DNA of 64,000 nucleotides from Pseudocercospora fijiensis CIRAD86 (lineage: Eukaryota > Ascomycota > Dothideomycetes > Mycosphaerellales > Mycosphaerellaceae), in the NCBI RefSeq assembly GCF_000340215.1, contig NW_006921534.1, positions 4,339,041-4,403,040 of the forward strand, read 5' to 3'. Every line of letters begins with the position of its first letter. The first letter of the stretch is position 1. Positions 1 to 11,399 of the stretch are shown here, piece after piece. The translations under genes and the position numbers were made by a program. The notes beneath the pieces were generated by a model. The model made no database searches, had not been told where the DNA came from, and saw only the letters and a list, made by a program, of their open reading frames with translations.

Positions 1-73
1 GCTTCTCTCCAGAAGAACTCATATCTTCGCACATGCGCGCACCTCCCCGACTCGATGACACCCGGCTACCAGA

Positions 74-1066
74 ATGAGCATCCCTGTATGGTTTGTAGAA
101 CGTGAAGGTTCGCCAAGATTCTGTGGCTTTGAACCGCCGACGACAGTCGCTTCGAAATGCATCTTGCAATATCTAAATGAAGGCGGCGCCAACTTCGTGT
201 ATCAGATATTGGCTTTGGCCGAGGATGAGGAGCTTCCGCCAAGGCTACAAGGCAAACTACTACGACTGCGAAAGGATCTCTCACATGTACAGACGGCAGA
301 AGAACAACTTGAAGCACTCGACACCAATTTCCGTGCCCTCTTCCCACCAGACAACCTCGTACTGCACGAACTGATTGGACTCGACCATGGTGTGCTCGAC
401 CTTCTCAACAGAAGTCTGCAGGACTTGGTTCGCCCGCGACACCGATCTGGCGACCGTCTGCCCGCTGGGGAAATGTCGGGCTTGCTGGTAACAGACATGA
501 CACCGATTTCTGGAGAGCTGTTGTTGCAACTCAAGCCCAAATGGCTAGCGCAGTCACCAAATGCGCCTCCAGGCTCCAAGAGATGCCGAACTTGTGCTGT
601 CCGCTCGCACCGGGCCTCTGAACGTATACGGACTGCTACCGATGCTCAGGAGAGCTGTCCGCTAGATTTGCTCAACATCAACATCGAAGAGCGGAAGCGA
701 GCAGTACATGCAATAACCCCAGATTGCCGACTCCAGGAATATCTGTTTAGCCAAGCTCAGCCACTGCTCCATCAGCTAAGATCATGCCAAACCGTCTTCG
801 ACCCATATGGCGTTTTACGATCGTCAGGAGCAGATCAAGTCATGTCGCTGTGCAAAGCCATGACTTTACGAGACTGCACTTTATTTCTGAGAAGGTCCGG
901 CGACAGCGTGGAAGCTCGGCTTGGGGATCTGGACCTGAAGCAGCCAGAAAAGCTCGCGCGTTGGAGAAAAGTTGAGTCCGACCTCATTAATGGTGGCTGG
1001 TATACCAATACCGAGCATCCAGATCACTGGATTCGCGAGAAGATCTGTCTCTTGTCTCGGACTTGA
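74..1066 (+). CDS. IPK1: Inositol-pentakisphosphate 2-kinase (Ipk1 family)
   Basis: Known role of the family: phosphorylates inositol pentakisphosphate at the 2-position to make IP6 (phytate), which supports mRNA export and signalling in the nucleus. The sequence shows one uninterrupted 330-residue frame. It has the N-terminal glycine-rich signature YLNEGGAN (residues 33-40), the family hallmark LQLKPKWLAQSP (151-162), a following Cys pair RCRTC (170-174), and the C-terminal block MTLRDCTLFLR (263-273). Length fits fungal Ipk1 (about 280-400 aa). I chose the first in-frame ATG. The few residues before YLNEGGAN differ from what I expect of the family, so an upstream exon outside the window is possible. 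The next gene downstream runs the same way after about 900 bp. Codon use is normal and there is no RIP signature. Confidence 0.9.
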   Translation: MSIPVWFVEREGSPRFCGFEPPTTVASKCILQYLNEGGANFVYQILALAEDEELPPRLQGKLLRLRKDLSHVQTAEEQLEALDTNFRALFPPDNLVLHELIGLDHGVLDLLNRSLQDLVRPRHRSGDRLPAGEMSGLLVTDMTPISGELLLQLKPKWLAQSPNAPPGSKRCRTCAVRSHRASERIRTATDAQESCPLDLLNINIEERKRAVHAITPDCRLQEYLFSQAQPLLHQLRSCQTVFDPYGVLRSSGADQVMSLCKAMTLRDCTLFLRRSGDSVEARLGDLDLKQPEKLARWRKVESDLINGGWYTNTEHPDHWIREKICLLSRT

Positions 1067-1962
1067 TCGGTGTGTACACCCGCATTCTGGAGAATATTGA
1101 ACCACTTGTATAAGCACCGGGGACCTCTTGGACAACACTCTCGTACGACCTCGCGTTGAAGGCTTTTACATGCAGCGGAATCAGGTCCGCATACGCATGA
1201 AGGCACATTGCCACACGCTCCGAAAGGACTGGCCTGGAATTTCGGAGAGTTTCCACGAGCGTCTGGTGGTGTTTCAACAGGACAATGCCGTCATTCCAGA
1301 ATCAAAATATGCACGCTATGAATAGGCTCGCACTTAAGCACACGGCCGAGTCGCGTGTCACCGCTACCAATTTGCAACTAACCAGGTTATCGCTCATGCT
1401 TGGTGGGTCCCTTCAACACGACACTTCATCGTGTCAAGTCGTGCTGTTCAGCACCTGGATGGACAGGAGAAGTCTACATATACATTATGACTTCCATATC
1501 AAATGCTACATTGACCTCTAGACGCAAAAGCTGTTACTTTCTTTGCAAAATCGGAGCAGCGAAAGATGCGATATTTCGACCAGGATGGTGACGACAGCAC
1601 TTGATGCCGAGCGAATCCCGAGAGCTCACACCGAAAATGTTCTGATCAGAACAAAGTTCCACCTTGGAACCCACCAGATCGAGAACGCCGCGTCCACGAT
1701 TGACCTCACTGCTTAACAATCCTAGCACCTATGTAGGACTTTACGTTGGCATGACAGCAAGCTCTGGACACCGACCTCGCCATCGCAGAAATTCGCATCA
1801 GGTAATGGGACAAGTTCGGCATCCCTGGTCACAGACCAGTCTCGCGTACAATATATATCTGCGATGAACGACTTCTGAAGGCCTCATTTCTACACACATC
1901 TGCCTTGGACTCACATTACTTGGTATCATTCAACACCAGAACGGGATCTATTAATTGCGGAC
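1067..1962. other. Intergenic, promoter of the dehydrogenase
   Basis: No convincing coding region; the short open frames here overlap one another on both strands and show no family signature. A TATA-like run (ATATATAT, about 1850-1858) lies about 105 bp before the dehydrogenase ATG and is the best core-promoter candidate. Confidence 0.45.
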
Positions 1963-3098
1963 ATGGCATCCGATCAGGTTTTCGAAGGATGGTGCGGCCT
2001 TGCACCAGATGCCGCCCAAGGCAAGATGGTTTGGCAGGGCTACGAGCCCAAGCCTTTCGAGGACCAGGACGTCGATATTGAGGTAAGTACCAGCTCACAA
2101 GCATCTTTCGAATATTCAAGCTTACCATATCGCAGATCGACTGCTGTGGTATCTGCGGCAGTGACGTCCATGTTCTCCGCTCAGGTTGGGGCGCAACAGA
2201 TTACCCAGTCGTCGTTGGTCACGAGATCGTCGGCAAGGCCATCCGTGTCGGTAAGGACGTCAAGAGCGGCATCAAGGTCGGAGACCGTGTCGGTGTCGGT
2301 GCTCAATCTGGATCTTGCCACCGAGGAGACTGCGACGAATGCCAGAACGACGACGAGCAATACTGCAAGAACAACTTCGTCATGACTTACGGAGCCAAAT
2401 GGCCATCAGGTCACAAAGCAATGGGTGGCTACGCGAAATACTGGAGAGGTGACGGCCACTTCGTCTTCGCCATTCCAGACGAGATCCCATCCGAAGAAGC
2501 TGCTCCTATGCTGTGCGGCGGTGTAACAGTATACGCACCACTGAAGCAAAACGGAGTCGGACCCGGCAAACGTGTCGGCATCATCGGTATCGGAGGACTA
2601 GGCCACATGGGTCTCATGTTCGCCCGCGCCCTCGGCGCAGACAAAGTCGTCGCCATTTCCCGAACTTCCGAGAAGAAAGAAGACGCCATCAAAATGGGAG
2701 CCGACGACCTCATCGCAACTGGCGAAGAAGGCTGGAATGAGAAACACAAGAACTCCCTCGACGTAATCGTCTCGACCGTCTCTTCTCCCAAACTTCCACT
2801 CATGGGCTACCTCGACCTCTTAGACGTCGGTGGCACTTTCGTTCAAGTCGGAGCTCCTGATGACCCGATTCCAGGGTTTTTGGCATTTGCTCTCATTATG
2901 AAGAAGGTGAAGATTACTGGTTCTTTGATTGGAAGTCCCAAGGAAATTCGGGAGATGTTTGAGTTGGCGGCGAAGATGAAGGTTAAGCCTTGGATTCAGA
3001 AGAGGCCGATGAGTGAGGCTAATCAGGCTGTGGTTGATTTTGAAGATGGGAAGCCGAGGTATAGATATGTGCTTTGCAATGAAAAGAGGGAGGAGTAA
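1963..3098 (+). CDS. Zinc-dependent, NADP-type alcohol dehydrogenase (Adh6/7, cinnamyl-alcohol type)
   Basis: Two exons, 1963-2082 and 2136-3098, encode 360 residues after removal of a 53-nt intron (2083-2135, donor GTAAGT, acceptor CGCAG); the frame is continuous. Medium-chain dehydrogenase: oxidises or reduces alcohols and aldehydes with NADP(H) in the cytosol. Catalytic zinc ligands are visible as Cys47 (CGICGSD), His69/Glu70 (GHE) and Cys167. The structural zinc lobe is Cys101, Cys106, Cys109 and Cys117. The Rossmann motif GIGGLGHMG spans 191-199. The Ser-Arg-Thr-Ser stretch after the second beta strand fits NADP preference. Length matches the family (about 360). The exact substrate cannot be read from the sequence. 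Confidence 0.92.
2083..2135 (+). other. Intron of the alcohol dehydrogenase gene
   Basis: Donor GTAAGT and acceptor CGCAG. Removal joins ...VDIE to IDCCGICGSD, restoring the catalytic zinc site that the unspliced frame lacks. Confidence 0.92.
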
Positions 3099-3360
3099 GG
3101 TACGGGTGGATATTTGTCCTGATATGAATATCGTCATGGTATCAGACGAGATTGGGAGGATGGGATAAATGAGAAATATTATGAAACAAACAGAATTGTT
3201 CATTCTGCTCCGAAATACTTTTCACTTTTCAATACCGATGCGCTTTCTTGGGTATATTCTAGGTCGACACTGCGGCTCATCACAGCAGTCTGTTGATCAA
3301 TCGTACAGGTATCCGAGTAACGCCTGGCGACCACCCACTCAGTGAATGTCTAGAAAGGCC

Positions 3361-4926
3361 TCATCTAAGGCTAGCACTGTGAGGGCGCGGGCTGGCACTG
3401 TCTTCGCGCTTCTCCCGCTCTCGAGCCAATTGCTCCTCGCTCAAGCACCCTATCCTATTAAGAATCTCCTTGTGCTCGCCAAGGTTCAGACCGCTAGAAA
3501 TACCTTTTGGCTTCTTGCGATGACTGTTGACTGAGCTGGCCTTGCGTGTTGACCAAGACAGCTCCTCACTCGTTGTCTCGACCTCGATAAATTGAGGCTT
3601 CTCCACCTCTTCTGGTGCTCTGATAGGCTCAGAAGGCTGTGATGGGCCATTTTCGATCTCTTCGTCCTCATCTTCGTCTTCATCGTCACTTCGTGAGTCG
3701 TCCGCGCCTTGACCGCTAAGCACTCTCGCCACTACGCGAATTATCATTATAAGCCAGCCAATGGTGATGACTTGCAGAGCTGAGAGCAAGCTCAAGAACG
3801 ACCATCTAATGTTGGCATTGAAAGCAATCGTCGTGGCGCCCGGATCCAACATAGGCTGGAGCAGACTTTGAAGGATCTTACTGCCGCCATCTGCAGATAA
3901 TCTTTGACCGGTTACGGTGGAGTATACGCCATAAGGCATCGCTTTCGAGTTGACATGTGCGTAAATGCTCCAGCAGATTGTATTATACGCCACATGCCGG
4001 GCGACTATCCAGGTGAGAACAAACACGCCGAATGCGCAGTCGCAAGCGGTCTGCATGCCCAGGTAACGCAGGATCTTGGCAAGCGGGAGGACAAGGTCAA
4101 CGATGTCCATGCATACCAGAATAGCACATCCAACTCGGTATTGTCGGTAGCAGTAACTGCCGACCATAAGGCCAACGGTGACGAAGTGATGCGTAAGCAT
4201 CTGGTAGTGGTCCCTCCGTCTTTCCTCCAGATGAATTACAAGAATCTGCTGGAACCAGAAAGCAGATTGGGTCAAGTAGTACATTTTGATGCCTCCAGGC
4301 ATAAGAAGACGTGGGAAGTTAGTCCAGAGAGACACTAACAAATCCTCGAGGCTATGGACATCGGCAGGCGTGTCTCGAACAAATAGTGCCAGGCCCCAGA
4401 ACCAGTAGATGACATAATAGACCAGCATGTATGCTTGCTCTGCGAATCTGGTTTTAGCTTTCCTCCGCAGACCACAGTATCCTGCCAGAGGTATCAAGGC
4501 ACAGTCCATCATAAATGCACGGAATCCCGTGAAGTATATGATGAAGCTAGCCACCAGATATATATCCCTTGGTCCGATACCATACTGACCTGGTACATCA
4601 GTCGTCGGGTAGGACAGCAGGAAGCAGGCCTTGATGTTGTGTCTCAGTGAAGGAAAGAGCGCGAAAGTCATGCCAAGCAAAAGCACATAGTTTAGCGAGA
4701 GGCCGAGCTGGTGTCGCTCAACGGCGAGACGAAGCGCTTCGCCAATACTCTGCTGGTCGCTAGGCGGCCATGTGGTTCTCCTCTTGGGCGAAGACGCTGT
4801 GAAAGCTCCTGGACTGGCGCACACAGCGCCCTCCGCTATGCTGTACCCTTTATGCGGTGGTGGGGTGTTTCTGATTTTCGTGGGCGATGGTAGGCTCAGT
4901 TCTGGATGGCGCGCCTTCAGAGCCAT
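3361..4926 (-). CDS. Ceramide synthase, Lag1/Lac1 type (TLC domain)
   Basis: Acyl-CoA-dependent ceramide synthase: N-acylates sphingoid bases in the endoplasmic reticulum membrane. A single 521-residue frame with no intron. Several hydrophobic segments (about 77-95, 122-150, 165-183, 245-285, 297-322, 375-405) form the TLC domain, roughly 160-405. The family signatures are visible: RFAEQAYMLVYY (160-171), the catalytic His pair H246-H247 in LTHHFVT, and CMDIVDLVLPLAKILRYLG (272-290). The tail begins with the fungal pattern SGQGADDSRSDDED and continues acidic and then basic, likely cytosolic. It is convergent with the dehydrogenase gene, with about 260 bp between stops. Fungi usually have two or three paralogues, and I cannot tell which this is. 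Confidence 0.92.
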   Translation of the reverse strand: MALKARHPELSLPSPTKIRNTPPPHKGYSIAEGAVCASPGAFTASSPKRRTTWPPSDQQSIGEALRLAVERHQLGLSLNYVLLLGMTFALFPSLRHNIKACFLLSYPTTDVPGQYGIGPRDIYLVASFIIYFTGFRAFMMDCALIPLAGYCGLRRKAKTRFAEQAYMLVYYVIYWFWGLALFVRDTPADVHSLEDLLVSLWTNFPRLLMPGGIKMYYLTQSAFWFQQILVIHLEERRRDHYQMLTHHFVTVGLMVGSYCYRQYRVGCAILVCMDIVDLVLPLAKILRYLGMQTACDCAFGVFVLTWIVARHVAYNTICWSIYAHVNSKAMPYGVYSTVTGQRLSADGGSKILQSLLQPMLDPGATTIAFNANIRWSFLSLLSALQVITIGWLIMIIRVVARVLSGQGADDSRSDDEDEDEDEEIENGPSQPSEPIRAPEEVEKPQFIEVETTSEELSWSTRKASSVNSHRKKPKGISSGLNLGEHKEILNRIGCLSEEQLAREREKREDSASPRPHSASLR

Positions 4927-5485
4927 TTTCGCGCGTGATAGTCGATCGTCGGTATGTAGAGAACGTGCGATGGTCGTATATCTCGGTCGTTGTGCTCCTC
5001 ACACCGCCTGGCGTGGCGGAACGAGTGCGCCTTTGCTCGATCTGCCCGTGGACCAATGAATCTCAGCACGAAAGAGTATCACGACGCGTCGTAGAGCATT
5101 CTCCACGTCAGAGAGCCGCTCGCGAAACTGGTGATGGTATTGATTAAGCGAAGGTGTAGTGCAGTGGTGTTGTGGTGAAGTAGTAGCAGTGGAAGTAGCT
5201 TTGCACTGGTCTTTTTGGCTTTTCGACTTTCAAAGCTCGCTCCCTCCAGCAACTTGAAGGGTCCACCAACGCTAGGACCAGAAAGCTAGGCTGCTCCCGC
5301 AAATCTTAAACATCCGCCGGTCTCCAAGGGGGAGGAGAGGAACGATAACGATGATACTCTGTGATGCATCGAGGGCATGACGGCACAGCCAACTGCTATT
5401 CATCCTCCACCAGGCTCAACAAGGAATCTTGACATTACAGGCATGACGGCATACCAAACCACCTTTCCCTCCACCAGGCACAACG
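4927..5485. other. Intergenic, upstream of the ceramide synthase
   Basis: No supported gene. A local imperfect duplication lies at about 5376-5480: two copies of CATGACGGCA, each followed by a CCTCCACCAGGC-like block, suggesting a decayed proline-rich coding repeat that belongs with the ORF beginning at 5486. Confidence 0.3.
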
Positions 5486-5749
5486 ATGGATCGTGCCTTG
5501 CCAAGCACAACGACGCAGCCGCGCGCCTTACCTCCTCCGCCAGGTCTTTCCACAACTTATGAAATACAAAGCACGAGCCGACGGCACTTCGACAAGCAGC
5601 AACGACACGAGAGCCATGACCATCCCCAGACGAAACGCAGATACGGAGACAGCAGCTCCAGTGCTTCCAGCGACTCAAGTGACTCAAACGATTCTGAGGA
5701 AGACGACTGTGATAGTCAGGACGAAGTACGGTTCATTGGAGTAGACTAA
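5486..5749 (+). CDS. Hypothetical small low-complexity protein
   Basis: An 87-residue frame that I do not recognise. It starts Pro/Thr-rich (LPPPPG), then a basic His/Gln/Arg segment, then a Ser/Asp/Glu tract (GDSSSSASSDSS, DSEEDD), ending EVRFIGVD. The frame stays open a further 13 codons upstream with another PPPG motif, and a related PPPG motif occurs in a different frame at about 5402, so a spliced longer protein is possible. The acidic serine tract resembles casein-kinase-2 substrates or nuclear disordered tails, but that is only composition. It could also be chance. Confidence 0.28.
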   Translation: MDRALPSTTTQPRALPPPPGLSTTYEIQSTSRRHFDKQQRHESHDHPQTKRRYGDSSSSASSDSSDSNDSEEDDCDSQDEVRFIGVD

Positions 5750-6269
5750 AAAAGGACTCCTTGATCCGGCGACGGAGGCAATAGAGAGATCATCCATATC
5801 CCATCCCTTTGTGGTTGCAGATTTCATGGGCAGTTCTTGACTTTTGTGGCGCCCGGGGACTTTTGCTTGCACAGCAAGGCGCTACGAGCAGAAATTGGTC
5901 CGTTCGCAGCCTTCTCGCAGCCGTTGCACGCCTCCAAAGTCTATAACGGGCCTTCAAAGTGACTTTTGCAGCACTATAGGATAGCACAAAGTGATCGGAA
6001 TCATGCTTTTCGGAGCTACTGGCCCCTGAGCAGCACTGCCAAGCATATGTTGAGAACTTAATGACTCTATACTATCGTTTGCCCAAAACCTGTCAGTACG
6101 GTCCGCAGAGCCGCCTCCTCTCTTGAGCCGCACAGGGGTGGGCAAAAGGGGCACTTTTACGTGGTTTTTATCGTGTTTCTTCCCAATTGTCGTCGTCGAG
6201 TAGAGGATAATCGTGTGTTCGAGCCCCGTACGCATATTCTGACCGTTTCCGAGTGCTATCACTGCAATA
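5750..6269. other. Intergenic, left flank of the nested transposons
   Basis: No gene seen. Base composition and CpA/TpG content look normal, unlike the DNA after about 6440. The left end of the Tc1-associated element must lie here or close by, but I could not find its inverted repeat. A T-arm-like string (TGTTCGAGCCCC, about 6213) does not fold into a tRNA. Confidence 0.3.
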
Positions 6270-6375
6270 ATGCCGCCAAGAGAGACACGTGCGAATGCTA
6301 GCAAGCCGCTAGTGCGATTGGACGACGAGATGAATGACTCTGCGCTAAAGAAGAAGGTGATCCGCACTCTCGAGA

Positions 6376-6384
6376 AGACTATTA
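6376..6384 (+). repeat. Target-site duplication, left (AGACTATTA)
   Basis: Identical to 9565-9573 across the MULE; no RIP difference between copies. Confidence 0.9.
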
Positions 6385-9300
6385 GGCAAATGCTAATCGG
6401 CAAGTGCCTCGCGGCTATTTGGCAAGTAATCTATTATATACGTCCGGTTTGGGTTATAAGCACGCACGGACGTATTTAGCCGTACAAATCGACTAAAGCG
6501 CTCCTCGTAGGAACTATACGTATATAGTAACGATTAAGGTTAAGAAGGAGGCAATTCTAAAGGCCCTTAGCTTCGTAGATATATAAGACTGCTAGAACTA
6601 GTTGCTATAGCCGGCATACTAATAACTACGAGGATAAAGGCGCGGCTCTTACTACTATAGACCTTACTACTAACTACGTAATAGAGCGGTAGATACTAGC
6701 GGAGCTATAGAGCCTAGCATATGCTGTTGCTAAGTAAATACCTATTAATTTAATAGCGGCGGAGCGTATCTAAATATCGTCGATTAAGTCGCTACTAGTA
6801 GTCCTATAGCCTGCGGCTATATAGGTTAACTGCTATAGAACTAGATAAACTGTTACTTAGAGTAAGGTACTACTAGCGCTATTAGACGGTATCTACTAAG
6901 TGCGGCTCTTTAAATACTAGCTAGATCGTTGCTAATATAGCTATAGCGCTTAGTAGGTATATAAACTAGCGGTGCTAAAGGCCGTAGTTGTTATGTTGCC
7001 GTACGTTAAGTTAATGCCCTCGTACGCCTACTACGGCCTCTTTAAGAGGCCTAGTTTAACTAATCTACGTATTCGAAGCTAGAAGGCTCTCGCTAGTTAG
7101 TACGTACGTGCCTTCTCGTAGGTACCGCTCTGCCTCTGCCTCTACCTCTGCTACGGCGATTATTAGGCAACGTAGATAGCTCTTAAACCGTCCGTTCTAG
7201 CTTAATAATAGCCCTTACTAGAGCCGCGGCTTTGTCGATATACTAGTGTCTGTCGAAGTGCGTATATAGGTCGAATTCGAAGGATCTAACCGACTTAATA
7301 GTATTAATAATCGTATACTTGCAGACTATACTCTATGCCTTACGGAAGTAACCTAAGTAGGTTAACCGCTATTTGCTAGGCTCCTTAGCAAGCTTAGTTA
7401 TCTCTTCGTGCGCTAATTTAAGCTAATTAAGGCCCTTCTATAACGCCTTACGGTAGATCTTCTTATTTACCTTAGTAAACTTAGGTCGGCGGAGTGTAAT
7501 AGGCACTACTATACGTTCTTATCCTATCCGCCGTATAATCTCTAAGTAACGAATAGCCTACTAAGGGCGGAGTTTAAGGAAGAGAGTAAGGATGTTATAG
7601 CGCCTGCTAGCAAGCTACTTCTTTATTATTAAATAAGCGCCTTCTGCCCTCGAAGTAACTAATTGCCTATAAAAGGGAAACTTCTTCTACTAGAAACAGT
7701 AGACTAGCTTCTCCTTATAGGTCTAGTATTTACGCTAGATATACTCTCGGAGCGTAATAAAGTAAGGGTTGTCGTAGTTAGCTATCTACTAGTCCTTAGT
7801 ATTGTATTCTTCTATAGTTTTAGCGTAGACGCAGGCACGGAAGTTGTCTACGAATATAGTACATTCTAGGTCGTCTTGCTACTTGTTCTTACTAGTCTCT
7901 TTATTAAGTACTTGTTTCTATAGCATTAGCTTCCGAGCCTGCGCCTATACATTCTTAAATACGTACTAGGCGTAGATAAGAGCCGGTATACGTAGATAAA
8001 CCTTGTTAAGTGCGTTTATATAACTACGGTCTCGATTAGTAACCTATAGGCCTAGCGGAGGTAGATTATAGTCGGAATATAGCTCTTTAAAGGCCTCACC
8101 AAACTACGTAAACGCGGCTTCGTCTTCGTTGCCTATAATACAGTATCTAAGAGGTATTGTATCGCTAGCTCTAGTACTAGATACGACATTCAAAAGTAGA
8201 CGGTTGTACTTATTTGTTTTGTAAGTATTGTCGATAATAAGATAGTCCGGATACTGCTTATATAACTCGGCTATTTGTAGGTTAAGAACGAGCAGTTTGT
8301 CTAACTTGCCCTCCGAATCGACCTCCTTCTTCTAGTAGAAACCTAGCTAGTCTAGTAGCTAGAAAAGGGCTTCTAATGCAGTTAAGTTACCTTATATAGC
8401 CTTCCGAGCAGCCTAGCGTACGTTTAGAAGGTCCTTAACAACCTATATACCTATATTATTATTAGCAACGTATTAAAGGAAGGAAGAAGTACGAAAGTAG
8501 GTAGAATTTTAGTAGAATTTAGCTCCGGCCGAGTCTCGGCCGAGAGCTTTCAAATATAGCTTCTCGTACTTATAGTCTGTCTTGTTTATTAATCGACTAA
8601 GCGTAGTGTAAACGGAAGCGTTAGCATTTAGGTTATCGACGATAGCCTTCCGTATAACCTTATTACGCTAGTAGCGGCGATGCGGCGCGAATTAAGCGCT
8701 ATAGACAGCCTTATAGTTATAGACTCTAGTAGTATTCTCGACCTTCTAGCGACCGAGTAGATTCTTCGAGTCGTAGGCACGGAGCTATAGCGATACCGGA
8801 TAACTACCTCGTACCGAGCTAGCTCCTTTACGTACGAAATTCTCTCTATCCGGCGGCTTATTACCTTACGTATATATAAGATAGCGAGAAACCTAGAGAC
8901 CGTAGTTTTAAGCCGATTTCGACTTGTTTCCGGACTTAATACGCTAGTAGTATCTAGCGCTAAAGGCGTGTTCTTAAACGGCTTAAATAGCACTATCTAG
9001 CGAGCGATAAGTGTCCTTCGGCGGAGCTAATAATAGTATAGGAATATTATCCTTATCCTTATTAGCTTTACCTTCTTCTTCCTCGAGTGCCTAAGTCGCT
9101 AATTCCTCGAGATTTAGCTCTTTACTACCCTCCTTACGACTATCCTTACTACCCTCCCTCTGCGCCTATCTCTCGAGCTTATATTCGCGGCGTTCCTCGT
9201 CGTTTAAACCCTCTAAATCTACCTCCTTATTATCCTTATTATCCTTACTAATACCGCTATCCCCTAGAGAGTTAGGTTTATCGATATCTTAGAAGAAATC

Positions 9301-9564
9301 GCCGAGAATAGAAGACTCGTATAGCACTTAAGAAGACATAGCTATAAGAATAATACCTCGAAATCGCTATACTATTAAATTTTTATAAACATGCTTTCTA
9401 AAGTACGCGTCCGGTAGACGCGAAGCACTAATGCCTAAAGAAGAGCGCGATTTATATACAAAACAAGGGATTCTAAAGGGAACAGGTGCTTAACCTTTCT
9501 AGGCTTAGTATATAATAGATTACTTACTAAATAGCCGCGAGGCACTTGCCGATTAGCATTTGCT
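6385..9564 (-). mobile_element. MULE (Mutator-like) DNA transposon, complete but RIP-degraded
   Basis: A 3,180-bp element with terminal inverted repeats of about 80 bp: the left end reads GGCAAATGCTAATCGGCAAG and the right end is its near-exact reverse complement. It is flanked by a perfect 9-bp direct repeat AGACTATTA (6376-6384 and 9565-9573), the duplication length typical of Mutator elements. It contains one transposase relic on the minus strand. Removing it restores the host reading frame. Strong TpA enrichment throughout. Confidence 0.9.
6560..9339 (-). pseudogene. MULE transposase relic (FAR1-like finger plus MULE DDE domain)
   Basis: Read on the minus strand from ATG at 9339, with RIP-type stops from codon 4 onward. 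The N-terminal region is acidic and charged. At about 8,750-8,850 there is a FAR1/WRKY-like motif in which a Trp (now a stop) precedes KVENTTRVYN, the usual W-x-V...HNH pattern. At about 8,190-8,240 the translation reads YPDYLIIDNTYKTNKYN, the MULE transposase signature containing the first catalytic Asp. About 100 codons later a stretch resembling the second Asp region follows (VTNRDRS...NAL). The C-terminal part and 3' end (about 6,560) are estimates. It mobilised the flanking inverted repeats; now inactive. Confidence 0.78.
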
Positions 9565-9573
9565 AGACTATTA
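9565..9573 (+). repeat. Target-site duplication, right (AGACTATTA)
   Basis: Partner of 6376-6384. Collapsing the two copies joins the host ORF in frame. Confidence 0.9.
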
Positions 9574-11399
9574 GTCCACCGCTAATAAGAAGGAATACTA
9601 ACACGGCTTAGCAGGCAAAGGGTAGCTCGAAGAGTAGGTCTTCTAGCGGCAAGAAGAGCAAAGCGACTGCCGACCTAATTATTAATCTACTAAGCAAGGA
9701 GACCGTAGCGGCGCCGGCAGAGGAGACTAGCGGTATAGAACTACCAAAATCGGCTGTTTCTTCCTCCGCTTCGACCTCTGTATCCTCCTCTTTTAATGCC
9801 GCATAGGAGGCGGCTACTACTACTAGCAGCTAAGCCGCTCTCGCTATAGGCGCCGCTCCTATTACTTAACCTAGCTCTTTCTCGGACGACACCTTCTATT
9901 ATAAAGGCCAGTAGACGCTGTTTAATACGACGAAGAAGGGTACGGCGCGGACTATAGGAACGAAGCTAGTAAAGTTCTTATCGGCTAACAAGCAAGAAGT
10001 ATAGAACGGACACGCGTAGGCGGCGAAGATAGCGAAGTTAAATAGTCTCTCGGCGGCGTTTAATCGAGTCGTTATCTGTGCTAGAGCCGACGGTTAGAAG
10101 ACGGCTTTTACTAGCGATTAGCATTAAGCTAGAGATAATATTAATAGCGATAAGGTCTATAGTAATGCTTTGCAAGCTAGCAAAGAATTAGTGCTTGCCT
10201 CGCGGAAGAATGTCTTTATTGATATCGACTTCTTAACGAAGCCTAAACTAGTAGTAGCTAGACCTTCAAGTGTTAAGAAGTTAGGTAAACCGGCTTCTAA
10301 TCTAACCTTAATTTAGCTTGCTAACGCCGGCGTTGTAATAGCTAAATTGGAGGCATAGAACCGGTAGGACTATTATATTCTAAGAGACCTTCTTTATAGC
10401 TATAAAGATTGTCTAAATTATTGTAAGGCTAGTAAGCATGCTTGCTAGCGTAACAAAGCACTAAAGGACTATAGTAAGAACTACTTTCCGTTCTTTAACG
10501 CTGCTATAATTGAGGGCTGTAAGGCTATCGCTTCTAGCGAGTGGAAACGAGATCTAGTAACTAATAAGCTCGAGAATAGGATACCGGTGCGTCTAGAGAT
10601 AATAGTAATTAAGAGGAAGATCTAGTTAGAGTTTTAGAAGGGTAAGGCTCGAAGAATGCGAGGCCGCCGAAGCAGTAAGTCCGAGTCGCTACGTAAAGCC
10701 GTTCCTGCTACTAGAAGTTAGCCTATTATTCTTAATAACTTTAGTAAGGACTTCGGTCGTATTCTAGATAGTAAATTGCGCGGAAGTGGTATTATACCTA
10801 GCACGCTAAGCAAGATACCTACTCGGGCTCTTATAAAGACTAGTCTACGTAATATTATACTGCCGCGGAATATCGTTTAGTGCGAGAAGCTAACGGTAGA
10901 ATTCTTCGACTAGGTTACCTTATAGCGCGAATTCTAGGATTACGACTATCTACAGCCTTATATCGCCTATTTCGTTAGTATAGGCTAGACGCTAGAGACT
11001 ATCTGCAATTTAATAAAGGACGACTAGCCGGCGGCACTTACTAAAGTAGATAGAATAAGGTTAAGATTGAAGAAAGCTATCGTCGAGTTTATAAGGAAGA
11101 AACAGGATAAGATTATAGCGGCGGAAGCAGCCGTAGCGGAGGAAGGAGAGAATTTCTAGGAATCCGGGCTTTCTTTAGGTATCGATCTTTATACAACTAC
11201 AATACATATAAACTTGTAATAAGCGGGAGATTCTTGCGGTAATAGCACTTATTTAGCCTATATATAATTGATTAATATAATGCGTTAGTTATAGAACACT
11301 AAGAGCGATAGGCAAAGCTAGCGTTCGAACACATTTATTCGAATCTCTAACTCGGAGCTTTCCGCGCGCTAGTGGCGACTAGTTACATTACTCGAAATC

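Larger units (their letters stand above)
6270..11218 (+). pseudogene. Long transposon-associated ORF split by the MULE
   Basis: The frame opens at an ATG at 6270, is intact for 38 codons, and is broken by the MULE at 6385. After removing 6385-9573 (element plus one duplicate) it resumes in phase at 9574 and runs to about 11218, giving roughly 585 codons interrupted by about 25 TAG/TAA stops of the RIP type. The predicted ancestral product has a Ser/Lys/Ala-rich N-terminal third, then a mixed region with several Cys (NYCKASKHAC), and a basic C-terminal part with an Arg-rich patch (GKARRMRGRR). I do not recognise the family. It is convergent with the Tc1/mariner-type transposase, which suggests a two-gene element, but it could be an unrelated older insertion. 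Confidence 0.55.

Noticed and set aside
6195..6225. tRNA T-arm-like string TGTTCGAGCCCC
   Set aside because: The stem bases do not pair and no anticodon or acceptor stem can be drawn.
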